Counted from the first letter of the stretch, positions 1 to 5,881 are shown. The stretch: DNA of 6,986 nucleotides from Calditrichaceae bacterium (GCA_030622395.1 JAUXGF010000146.1:1-6986); one strand, 5' to 3'. The notes: a model not told the origin generated them from the letters alone. A program made the numbers and translations.

Positions 1-24
1 ACGCCTTGCGGCGCGAGCGGAGCG

Positions 25-89
25 TCCCGATAATCGGGATTTAGCGTTATAAATATTGAAGTTACAGATTTCTTCCCGATTTATCGGGA
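25..89. repeat. Pair of short TCCCGAT/ATCGGGA palindromes
   Basis: Two imperfectly spaced copies of the same palindrome are visible. At 25-39 the arms TCCCGAT and ATCGGGA flank a single base. At 74-89 the same arms flank TT. The second copy is followed by CGAAATGACA. This layout (variable palindrome next to an ATGACA/TGTCAT edge) resembles short intergenic repeats dispersed in many environmental bacterial genomes; that resemblance is from general experience, not from a search. The first 24 bases are GC-rich, unlike the AT-rich DNA that follows, and may belong to the same repeat block, cut off by the window edge. No gene is supported in 1-311. Confidence 0.5.
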
Positions 90-259
90 TCGAAATGACA
101 AAAAAGTGCTTTTTCGTCCAGACACTAATTAATAAATTCAACAACAGGTATATTGAAGTTTTACCGCCGGAGTGCGTACGGATTAATATTTTTTACTTAG
201 GCATTGATATACCCTTATACAGTTATCAATGGAAAACTCTGAACAATATCTTAATTAGT

Positions 260-275
260 TGGCACTAAAATTGTA
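260..275 (+). promoter_or_regulatory. Sigma-54 (RpoN)-type -24/-12 promoter for the Kelch gene
   Basis: The sequence TGGCAC-TAAAA-TTGTA matches the sigma-54 consensus TGGCAC-N5-TTGCA except for T in place of C at -12. The GG (261-262) and the GT (273-274) have the 12-base offset expected of -24/-12 promoters. Transcription would be expected to start near 286, leaving a leader of about 26 bases before the ATG at 312. A near-identical element lies upstream of the other secreted-protein gene, at 2793-2808. These are the only two TTGGCAC words I find on either strand. No upstream activator site could be identified with confidence; the CGTACG word at 175-180 is only a weak candidate. Confidence 0.62.
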
Positions 276-311
276 CTATTTATTATAAAAATATATTCTA
301 AAGAGAAATAT

Positions 312-1595
312 ATGATAAAAAAAATATTAAAAACTATATTGCCTTTAATCATCCTTTTACCTTTACACGCAGGATCTGCCGATTGGCAGGTAGTAAGCCA
401 AATGCCAGTGCCGGTACGAGGCGGGCAGGCGATTGTACATGATTCGCTTATTTATATCATTGGCGGGTATTGCGATTCTTTAATGGAATGTTGTAATATT
501 ATTCAGGAATATAACCCGAAGCAAAATACATGGAAAATTTTGGAGGATACTCTGACCCTCCGACGTTATGGCTTAGCGGCAGATAATTATTTGGGAAAAA
601 CGGTTTTTTACGGCGGCGGCTGTAACAATTACAGAGTTAATCATGCGGATAATTATTTTGGTATTGAAATGTGGGATTTTGTATCCGCCCCTTACAACTA
701 TAACTACAATTATAATTTTAATCGTACTTTTTCTACGGCTAATGTGTACCAAGACAATCTATATATCTTCGGCGGTTACTTGTCCTACTTTCAGGGCGAC
801 ACCCTGCCCTTGCCCTATATTGTAGAGTATAACATTCCTTCCTCTACAGTTACTTATGAGAAGGAATTATATAATTACAATTTACCCTATCAACAAATGT
901 CCGCCTTGATAGGTGAAAATATTTACGTATTTGGAGGCGCCCATTACGGCGTTTCAAACGAGGTGCATAAATTTAATGTAAATAATCATAGCTGGCAGGA
1001 ACAATCCACTTCAATGCAGAAAGAAAGGGCTGCCGGCGAGGCAATATCAATAAGTAATAGCGCTATTGTTATTATCGGCGGTTACGATGAAAGTGATCAG
1101 GCGCTTTCATCTACGGAGATTTATAATATTAACGGGCAAAGTTCTTTTGGGGCGGGATTAAATTACTCTCGCTATGAATTGATGGCGGCGTTGTATGATA
1201 GTTCGATTTATGTTTTTGGCGGTCAGAATGAGACTAACTATTCAATTTTCGCTGTTGAAAAACTCAACATTTCTGATTTAGTAGGCATCCGGCAAATCCC
1301 TTATCCTGAACACCCAAGTAGTTTTGAGCTTGGCGACAACTATCCTAATCCATTTAATCCAAGCACTGTTATTGCTTTCAAGGTCAATTTATCCAGCCGG
1401 GTTAAAATAGAAATCTTTTCCTGTACCGGAGAACATATCAAAACGTTAATAAATCAGCCGCTGGTAGCCGGCGAATATAAAATTACCTGGGACAGCCGTG
1501 ATAAAAAAAATATTCCTGTTGCAAGCGGTTTATATTTTTATAAACTTACCGCTGACTTTTCGAGCGAAACAAAACGAATGCTGCTTATAAGGTAG
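312..1595 (+). CDS. Secreted six-repeat Kelch beta-propeller protein with T9SS C-terminal sorting domain
   Basis: This 427-residue protein begins with a signal peptide (KK, then a hydrophobic stretch to about residue 22, cleavage near HAGSA). Six Kelch-type repeats follow, each with a hydrophobic strand and a GG pair: IYIIGGY, VFYGGG, LYIFGGY, IYVFGGA, IVIIGGY and IYVFGGQ. Together they probably form one six-bladed propeller. Residues 338-427 are a type IX secretion sorting domain (NYPNPFNPST, a TWD motif near residue 395, basic end RMLLIR), so the protein is probably exported across the outer membrane and released or surface-attached. A tyrosine/asparagine-rich tract (about 129-138) lies between repeats 2 and 3. 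Kelch propellers usually bind proteins or glycans; some secreted ones are enzymes, but no catalytic partner domain is seen here. The AAGAGA before the ATG is a weak ribosome site. The gene lies just behind a sigma-54-type promoter, and the next gene begins 4 bases after its stop. Confidence 0.88.
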   Translation: MIKKILKTILPLIILLPLHAGSADWQVVSQMPVPVRGGQAIVHDSLIYIIGGYCDSLMECCNIIQEYNPKQNTWKILEDTLTLRRYGLAADNYLGKTVFYGGGCNNYRVNHADNYFGIEMWDFVSAPYNYNYNYNFNRTFSTANVYQDNLYIFGGYLSYFQGDTLPLPYIVEYNIPSSTVTYEKELYNYNLPYQQMSALIGENIYVFGGAHYGVSNEVHKFNVNNHSWQEQSTSMQKERAAGEAISISNSAIVIIGGYDESDQALSSTEIYNINGQSSFGAGLNYSRYELMAALYDSSIYVFGGQNETNYSIFAVEKLNISDLVGIRQIPYPEHPSSFELGDNYPNPFNPSTVIAFKVNLSSRVKIEIFSCTGEHIKTLINQPLVAGEYKITWDSRDKKNIPVASGLYFYKLTADFSSETKRMLLIR

Positions 1596-1599
1596 CTTA

Positions 1600-2418
1600 A
1601 TGAAAAAAATCTGTCTTCTATTATTTGTTTTAATGATTTGCTCTACCGCTTGGGGACAGGTGGAACAAATCACCGTTGATTTGATTGTTAAGAAATTCAA
1701 AGCCTTTGAATATAAACAGGTTATTGCTTTGAGCGAGCCGTTACTAAATAACAGCGAAGCCTTGCCTCATTCCCAATTGCTTGAACTTTACCGCATGAAA
1801 GCCGTAGCCCATTATTCATTAGATCAGGAAAATCCCGCTAAAGAAACTTTCATCGAAATTTTAAAAATTGAGCCGAATTTCAATTTAGACCCTGTAATCA
1901 ACCCGCCTAAAATCATCGTGTTTTTTAATGAAGTTAAGAAAAATTATATCAATAAACAGCCGATAATTCCAATCGAAAAACCCGATTATATTTTACCTGA
2001 TTCAATCATTCAGGATTCGGAGCGCAAAATTTTTCGTGCAGCTCTTTTAAGATCGGCGCTTTTACCAGGCTGGGGACATTTGCATTTGGAACAGCCGCTG
2101 AAAGGAAGTATTTTAGGATCGGCAGCTCTGATAACTCTGCCCCCGGCAATTTATTTTATATTTGATAGTTTTGCTAAAGAAAAAGATTATTTAAATGAAA
2201 CGGATAAAAGCAAAATTGAAACTAAATACGATTCTTATAACAAGTCTTATAAATTAAGAAATATTTTTATTGCATCGTATACTTTAATTTGGCTTTATGC
2301 TCAATACGATTTGTTTACCGGCAATTCGATTAAATATCAAAAACAATCAGCCGCATCTCTCTACCCTGTTTATTCCCCGGATAACACTATTTCTTTAAAC
2401 ATGACTATTACATTTTAA
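1600..2418 (+). CDS. Envelope protein with helical-repeat N-terminus and DUF5683-type membrane domain
   Basis: This 272-residue protein has an N-terminal signal peptide (residues 1 to about 19, cleavage at AWG-Q). Residues 20-115 form an alpha-helical, TPR-like region with the run FIEILKIEPNF and then DPVINPPKIIVFFNEVKK, a pattern seen in uncharacterised FCB-group envelope proteins. Residues 145-245 carry the RSALLPGWGH motif (151-160), a K-G pair, and two hydrophobic segments (about 170-188 and 221-240). This is the arrangement of DUF5683 proteins, which are membrane proteins of unknown role. The ATG is 4 bases after the Kelch stop, and AAGGT at 1589-1593 overlaps that stop, so translation is probably coupled. 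The pairing suggests a role in making, anchoring or positioning the Kelch protein, but this is inference only. There is no lipobox of the usual form around Cys15 (LMIC), so I do not call it a lipoprotein. No convincing terminator follows it directly. Confidence 0.75.
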   Translation: MKKICLLLFVLMICSTAWGQVEQITVDLIVKKFKAFEYKQVIALSEPLLNNSEALPHSQLLELYRMKAVAHYSLDQENPAKETFIEILKIEPNFNLDPVINPPKIIVFFNEVKKNYINKQPIIPIEKPDYILPDSIIQDSERKIFRAALLRSALLPGWGHLHLEQPLKGSILGSAALITLPPAIYFIFDSFAKEKDYLNETDKSKIETKYDSYNKSYKLRNIFIASYTLIWLYAQYDLFTGNSIKYQKQSAASLYPVYSPDNTISLNMTITF

Positions 2419-2440
2419 ACGATTTTTGCATTCCCTTTAA

Positions 2441-2480
2441 TACGAATACTTTTCGTTTACTACGAATATTTTTCGCAGTA
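2441..2480. repeat. 20-base direct repeat, two units
   Basis: Two adjacent 20-base units both start TACGAATA-TTTTCG (2441-2455 and 2461-2475), with 14 of the first 15 bases identical. The remaining five bases of each unit diverge. Each unit also contains the small inverted pair CGAA/TTCG. A further ATTCGTA lies inverted at 2524-2530. It lies just 22 bases after the stop of the preceding gene. It could be a degenerate dispersed repeat, a protein-binding site or a weak 3'-end structure; nothing in the sequence decides between these. Confidence 0.45.
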
Positions 2481-2625
2481 ATCCACATTTTTTTAAGTAT
2501 TGATAAGAATATTTGAACATATTATTCGTAACAGTAAAAAAAATATTAACATCCCTTATATGGTTAATTCGAAATGATTTGAAGGCTATTCTTATTCAGA
2601 CGAGTGGGATTTTTACGAACCTTTG

Positions 2626-2692
2626 ACCCACCCCTAACCCCTCCTAAGAAGGGAATCAGCAATGCCCCTCTTGGGAGGGGTTAGGGGTGGGT
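2626..2692. repeat. Dispersed GC-rich hairpin repeat (MITE/REP-like), complete copy
   Basis: A perfect 19-base inverted repeat is formed by ACCCACCCCTAACCCCTCC (2626-2644) and its reverse complement (2674-2692). The inner bases extend the stem with one G-T pair, four more pairs, an A-C mismatch and three further pairs, leaving a small loop around CAGCAA. A second copy starts at 6942, with 42 of the 45 comparable bases identical. It has no coding capacity. CCCACCCCTAACCCCTCC-type repeats are familiar from many cyanobacterial and FCB genomes (general knowledge, not a search). A 9-base inverted pair, TGGGATTTT (2605-2613) and AAAATCCCA (2719-2727), brackets it, so the element could be as long as 123 bases. 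No clear target-site duplication is seen. Confidence 0.85.
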
Positions 2693-2748
2693 TTGCTCTA
2701 TTTCCACTATACATCCCCAAAATCCCATATCCGAACCGAAGTATTACC

Positions 2749-2764
2749 ATGCTTAGTTAAGCAT
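2749..2764. promoter_or_regulatory. Perfect palindrome, candidate activator-binding site
   Basis: ATGCTTA-GT-TAAGCAT is a perfect inverted repeat of 7-base arms around two bases. Its centre lies about 38 bases upstream of the -24 element at 2793-2798 and about 62 bases upstream of the predicted start. This dyad is the size a dimeric regulator would bind. Enhancer-binding activators of sigma-54 usually bind about 80-200 bases upstream, so this position is rather close, and a repressor or a different regulator is equally possible. There is no matching dyad before the other sigma-54-type promoter. Confidence 0.4.
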
Positions 2765-2792
2765 AGGCGGAAATAGTTTGAGCTTAAATTCT

Positions 2793-2808
2793 TGGCACTG
2801 TTTTTGTA
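2793..2808 (+). promoter_or_regulatory. Sigma-54 (RpoN)-type -24/-12 promoter upstream of structured RNA and secreted-protein gene
   Basis: TGGCAC-TGTTT-TTGTA fits TGGCAC-N5-TTGCA except for T at -12, the same deviation as in the element at 260-275. Over the 18 bases TTGGCACT-N4-TTGTAC the two promoters agree everywhere except in the four spacer bases. The predicted start is near 2819, exactly at the 5' edge of the first hairpin of the candidate RNA. The next coding start is far downstream (3052), so the transcript either ends at the hairpin/T-run at 2843-2891 as a small RNA or reads on as a leader of about 230 bases. Confidence 0.62.
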
Positions 2809-2816
2809 CAAAGTAG

Positions 2817-2903
2817 ATTGTAATATATCATTACAGGTGGGGAGAGTTGCAGCTTGTCCCGATGAGCCCGGATGGGGTGCAACTCTTTTTTATTGCTTAC
2901 AAT
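2817..2903 (+). ncRNA. Candidate structured RNA or regulatory leader behind a sigma-54-type promoter
   Basis: From the predicted start, hairpin 1 is TGTAAT-ATATC-ATTACA (2819-2835). A G-rich linker, GGTGGGG, follows. Hairpin 2 has a perfect 9-base stem, AGAGTTGCA (2843-2851) with TGCAACTCT (2878-2886), and then six Ts (2886-2891), as in an intrinsic terminator. The 26-base interior of hairpin 2 (2852-2877) is GC-rich and can fold further (CCC 2858-2860 with GGG 2874-2876, or CCG with CGG). ATTGTAA (2817-2823) can instead pair with TTACAAT (2897-2903), which would close a larger structure at the expense of hairpin 1. It matches no RNA family I recognise. It could be a small RNA of about 73 bases, an attenuator or riboswitch-like leader for the gene at 3052, or simply a terminator behind an unannotated transcript. 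Confidence 0.5.
2843..2891 (+). terminator. Terminator-like hairpin with T-run inside the leader
   Basis: A perfect 9-base stem (2843-2851 with 2878-2886) is followed at once by TTTTTT (2886-2891). The loop is unusually long (26 bases) and GC-rich for a plain terminator, which is why I also treat it as part of a structured RNA. It lies about 70 bases after a predicted sigma-54 start and 161 bases before the next start codon, so it would cut off or condition expression of the downstream gene. Confidence 0.55.
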
Positions 2904-3051
2904 ACATTTATCGAACAAATATTTTTTACCGGTGATTAAATAATTATCTAAAATGGGGGAGGGTCTTTTATATGGGATAACAAAATATGGTTTCATTTTA
3001 AGTTTTAAAATTAACTAATATAAATTTAAAGTACATTTATTTGGAGGCAAC

Positions 3052-5541
3052 ATGAAATTAAATCGTTTATTTTTAACAATCTCATTAATCCTGGGATTTA
3101 ATTATGCATTATATGCAGCTACTATTCAGGGAGAAGTAACACATGCCCAAAGCGGCGAACCTATTTCTAACGCTACTATTACCGCTTTCCCTGCCGATTC
3201 ATTAGTATACACAGCATTTACCGGCGGGGATGGAACATATTCATTACAAGACCTTCCGGCAGGCTTTTATAATTTATCCTGCGATCATTCTGAGTATTAC
3301 TCTGAATCACGGGGAGTTATGCTTGAAAATGATCAGACAATTAAAGAAGAAAATTTCTTGCTAAACCCGATTGTCCAACAAAATTATGATAATCTTCTTG
3401 CCGGCGTGGTTTTCGATCAGGAAACCAGCCTTCCTGTCTCAAATGCAAATATTTGTTTATCCGGTAACGGTGCTAATCCTTTAGGCGACTCTTGTTTCGC
3501 TTATTGTACATACAGCGACAGAGAAGGAAAATATCGTTTTGAAAATATAGAACAGGGTTCTTATCAATTAAGCGCTAACGCCGATGGGTATCAGGACTAT
3601 GTTTTACCTGAAATTATAGAGATAACAGAAACTTCAATAATTGAAAATCAAGACATTTACTTAATTCCTGCCGCATCCGATACCGGATACGCTGTACTGC
3701 TGGGATATGTTTGGAGTACAGGAAGAAATGATAATCCTGCAGATTCGGTATGGCAAGAACCGGTTTATCCTGCAACAATTGAAGTAATCGGCATACATCC
3801 TTCTACTGGAGATTCCTTGTTTTATACTACAACTAACAACCCCGACGGCAGCTATAGAATCGAGAATATTATGCCCGAAACTTATACTATTTCATGCCGG
3901 GCGGAAGAATATGAAACAGTATATTACCATGACTATAGACTGGTAAGCGGCGACAACGAGTTGAGTTTTTATTTAGTCTCCGAATCTCCGACTGAGTATG
4001 GGTCGATATCGGGTAAAGTTGTATATGATGATAACAATGAGCCGGCAGCAGGCGCTCTAATTGAATTCATTCCTACTAATGGGAATTGGGGTTACGGTTA
4101 TTCAACATATACAAATGAGCAGGGAATTTACAGCGATGAAGTTCCTGCCGGCGATTATTATGTTTCCTGCAGCTATAACAATTTCGGTGTTCGTGACAGC
4201 TCCAATTATGATTCTTTATATTATTCTTATCAGGAATATTATGACGATGTTCACTCAATTTCCGAAGCCACAGTTGTTGGTGTGACAGCCAATAATTCAA
4301 CCGAAAATATTAACTTTGGCATTCCGCAATTCTCTACTGAAAATAACGTAACTATATCCGGCACGGTTAAAGACAATCAAAATCAACCTATCGAAGGGGC
4401 ATTAGTTAATCTATGGGTTTTAAATGGTCCGATGTGGGGAGACTCATTAGCCTTTTATGGTTACAGCGACGCTCAGGGTAATTATTCCATTACCATTAAT
4501 AACAGTGAATATCAAATTTACTCTGTTATTGCTTCCGCTGAAAAAGACGGTTTCTTAATAGAATTTTATAATGAAAAAACAGAGTTTTATTTAGCTGATG
4601 CAATTTATATCTATGGTTTAACAGAAGTAACGGATATTAATTTTACGCTCGATCCTGTTTCCGGAACTAATGAAAATTCTATTTCCGGGAATGTTACAAG
4701 CGATAACGGGCAGATTTTATCAAATGCATTTATTATTGGCGCCAACAGCAGTACCGGACAGTTGGTTATTACTTTTAGCGATGATAATGGAGATTATTTA
4801 TTTGATAATATAACAACCGGAAATTATTATCTGATCTTTACCGCCGGCGGTTATTTCCCTGAATTTTATGATGACGCATTAATTTGGGAAGACGCAACGG
4901 CTATTCCGGTTAACGGAGCGGTAACTTCTATCAATGCCAGCTTAACGCCGTTTGTACAGGATTCAAGCAATGGAGTTATTACCGGCACGATATCTAACCC
5001 TAATAGCGATCCGCTGTCAGGCGTTTTAGTGACCGCTAAAGACGCGCTTGGAAATGCTATCGGTTATGATTTTACCGACGGTAACGGCTCATATCAAATT
5101 ATGGGCTTAGGAGGGGGCGGTTATACTGTCCTGGCAAGCAAAATTCAATATAACAGTGAAGCGGAATCAATCAATTCCAATCCTCAGACAACGACGCTGC
5201 TTAATTTTAACATGAGCGAAGCCTCAACCGCCGTAGATGGAAAAGACATAACTGCTCTGCCAAAAGAACTATTCTTAGGACGCAATTATCCAAATCCATT
5301 TAACCCAAGCACATCGATTGCTTTTTCAGTGCCGCAAGCGCAGCATGTTAAAATAATCGTTTATAATGTTCTTGGTCAAATGGTTAAGGAATTGGCTAAC
5401 GAGATGTTTCAGGAGGGTTATTACAATGTTACATGGGACGGTTGTGATTTCAAAGGCAATCATTCAGCTTCCGGTATTTATATACTAACCCTTGAAACGA
5501 CAAACAATAAACTGTTCCGCAAAATGACGTTAATCAAATAA
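3052..5541 (+). CDS. Large secreted protein of carboxypeptidase-regulatory-like repeats with T9SS sorting domain
   Basis: This 829-residue protein has a signal peptide (residues 1-23, ending ALYAA). It carries seven beta-sandwich repeats of the carboxypeptidase-regulatory/CnaB-like type, beginning near residues 24, 116, 215, 317, 434, 543 and 642. Each opens with I-x-G-x-V or similar, passes P-I-x-x-A-x-I/V and D-x-x-G-x-Y, and closes with a G-x-Y-x-L/V strand and a hydrophobic GY-type end. Residues 739-829 form the T9SS sorting domain (NYPNPFNPST, VTWDG, SASGIYI, end KMTLIK), so it should be exported to the surface or medium. No enzymatic domain is present; a structural, adhesive or stalk-like role is likely but unproven. 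The start is supported by GGAGG at 3043-3047. It is transcribed behind a sigma-54-type promoter and hairpin leader and closed by a strong terminator. The repeats diverge from each other, so they look old and not recently duplicated. Confidence 0.88.
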   Translation: MKLNRLFLTISLILGFNYALYAATIQGEVTHAQSGEPISNATITAFPADSLVYTAFTGGDGTYSLQDLPAGFYNLSCDHSEYYSESRGVMLENDQTIKEENFLLNPIVQQNYDNLLAGVVFDQETSLPVSNANICLSGNGANPLGDSCFAYCTYSDREGKYRFENIEQGSYQLSANADGYQDYVLPEIIEITETSIIENQDIYLIPAASDTGYAVLLGYVWSTGRNDNPADSVWQEPVYPATIEVIGIHPSTGDSLFYTTTNNPDGSYRIENIMPETYTISCRAEEYETVYYHDYRLVSGDNELSFYLVSESPTEYGSISGKVVYDDNNEPAAGALIEFIPTNGNWGYGYSTYTNEQGIYSDEVPAGDYYVSCSYNNFGVRDSSNYDSLYYSYQEYYDDVHSISEATVVGVTANNSTENINFGIPQFSTENNVTISGTVKDNQNQPIEGALVNLWVLNGPMWGDSLAFYGYSDAQGNYSITINNSEYQIYSVIASAEKDGFLIEFYNEKTEFYLADAIYIYGLTEVTDINFTLDPVSGTNENSISGNVTSDNGQILSNAFIIGANSSTGQLVITFSDDNGDYLFDNITTGNYYLIFTAGGYFPEFYDDALIWEDATAIPVNGAVTSINASLTPFVQDSSNGVITGTISNPNSDPLSGVLVTAKDALGNAIGYDFTDGNGSYQIMGLGGGGYTVLASKIQYNSEAESINSNPQTTTLLNFNMSEASTAVDGKDITALPKELFLGRNYPNPFNPSTSIAFSVPQAQHVKIIVYNVLGQMVKELANEMFQEGYYNVTWDGCDFKGNHSASGIYILTLETTNNKLFRKMTLIK

Positions 5542-5563
5542 GCGCTTTTGCTGTAAAACATTT

Positions 5564-5593
5564 AAAGCCCCGTTTAAATAGCGGGGCTTTTTT
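5564..5593 (+). terminator. Rho-independent terminator of the large secreted-protein gene
   Basis: A perfect 9-base stem, AAAGCCCCG (5564-5572) with CGGGGCTTT (5582-5590), encloses a 9-base loop and runs into TTTTTT (5588-5593). It begins 22 bases after the plus-strand stop. It also lies 34 bases beyond the end of the convergent minus-strand gene. Read in that direction it has the same stem but only a short T-run (TTT within the stem edge), so it may stop both units, with the plus direction stronger. Confidence 0.92.
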
Positions 5594-5627
5594 ATTATAT
5601 AAAAGAATTTCTTATAACAAACCAAAT

Positions 5628-5837
5628 CTATTCTTTAACCGGCAGCACATGGATCGCTTTGATAACCAACTGAACTTCGTCGCCGGTTTTTAAATCGAGA
5701 TGTTCTACCGATTCAGTTGTAAGAACTGAAGCCATTTCGGCAGGGCTGGTAACGTCAAATTTTATTAGTGACATTATATCGCCGCTCTTTATTGATTTTA
5801 CTTTTGCAGTGATTTTGTTTCTTGCTCCGTGTTTCAT
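5628..5837 (-). CDS. Molbindin-type Mop/TOBE domain protein
   Basis: This 69-residue protein is a single Mop (TOBE) domain, the usual length for free-standing molbindins, which assemble into hexamers and hold molybdate or tungstate in the cytoplasm. The N-terminal GARN (residues 4-7) corresponds to the SARN motif of classical molbindins, with Gly for Ser. The central TTESVEHLDLKTGDEV and the final VIKAIHVLPVKE also fit the family. The usual GG before the middle strand is replaced by TSPAEMAS, and the KAT/KST oxyanion-contact position reads KAI. These changes are typical of a common GARN subfamily as I recall it, so true oxyanion binding is likely but not certain. AAAGGAG lies 6 bases before the ATG (5844-5850 on this strand), a strong start. 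It follows the DUF2520 gene by 44 bases on the same strand and may share its transcript. No molybdate transporter gene is visible nearby. Confidence 0.85.
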   Translation of the reverse strand: MKHGARNKITAKVKSIKSGDIMSLIKFDVTSPAEMASVLTTESVEHLDLKTGDEVQLVIKAIHVLPVKE

Positions 5838-5881
5838 TGGACACTCCTTTTTTGTTTAAAGTTAACCGCCTGATTATTATT

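Larger units (their letters stand above)
2419..3051. other. Gene-free intergenic region of 633 bases
   Basis: No credible coding region exists on either strand. The one minus-strand reading frame here (2784-2996) runs across the sigma-54-type promoter and the structured RNA hairpins and looks like nothing known. From left to right the stretch holds a direct repeat (2441-2480), a GC-rich dispersed hairpin (2626-2692), a perfect palindrome (2749-2764), a sigma-54-type promoter (2793-2808), a candidate structured RNA (2817-2903) and an AT-rich leader with a GGAGG ribosome site (3043-3047) before the next gene. I see nothing in 2481-2600 apart from an AT-rich sequence, or in 2904-3040 apart from a short G-rich run at 2954-2961. 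Confidence 0.8.

Noticed and set aside
101..114. AAAAAG-TG-CTTTTT hairpin as a terminator of an upstream gene
   Set aside because: The stem is almost all A-T pairs and weak, and no gene is seen upstream of it in the window.
56..268. 70-residue plus-strand reading frame before the Kelch gene
   Set aside because: It starts just before the second palindromic repeat, runs through the sigma-54-type promoter, has no ribosome site and resembles no known protein.
643..825. 60-residue plus-strand reading frame inside the Kelch gene
   Set aside because: It lies in another frame of a well-supported gene and is made of low-complexity Thr/Ile runs from the AT-rich Kelch repeats.
1636..1647. Lipoprotein signal at Cys15 (LMIC) of the DUF5683-type protein
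   Set aside because: Ile just before the Cys does not fit the usual lipobox (Gly/Ala/Ser), and a normal signal peptidase I site (AWG-Q) follows.
2441..2480. Direct repeats as a CRISPR array
   Set aside because: There are only two units, adjacent without spacers, and no cas genes are present.
2626..2692. GC-rich hairpin as the terminator of the Kelch/DUF5683 unit
   Set aside because: It is 208 bases after the stop, lacks a T-run (GTTTGCTC follows) and recurs elsewhere as a dispersed repeat.
2784..2996. 70-residue minus-strand reading frame in the large intergenic gap
   Set aside because: It crosses the promoter and the hairpin RNA element, has no credible ribosome site and shows no recognisable domain.
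4061..4300. Two overlapping 74-residue frames on opposite strands inside the large secreted-protein gene
   Set aside because: Both are shadows of the main frame, which has continuous domain and sorting-tail evidence across this stretch.
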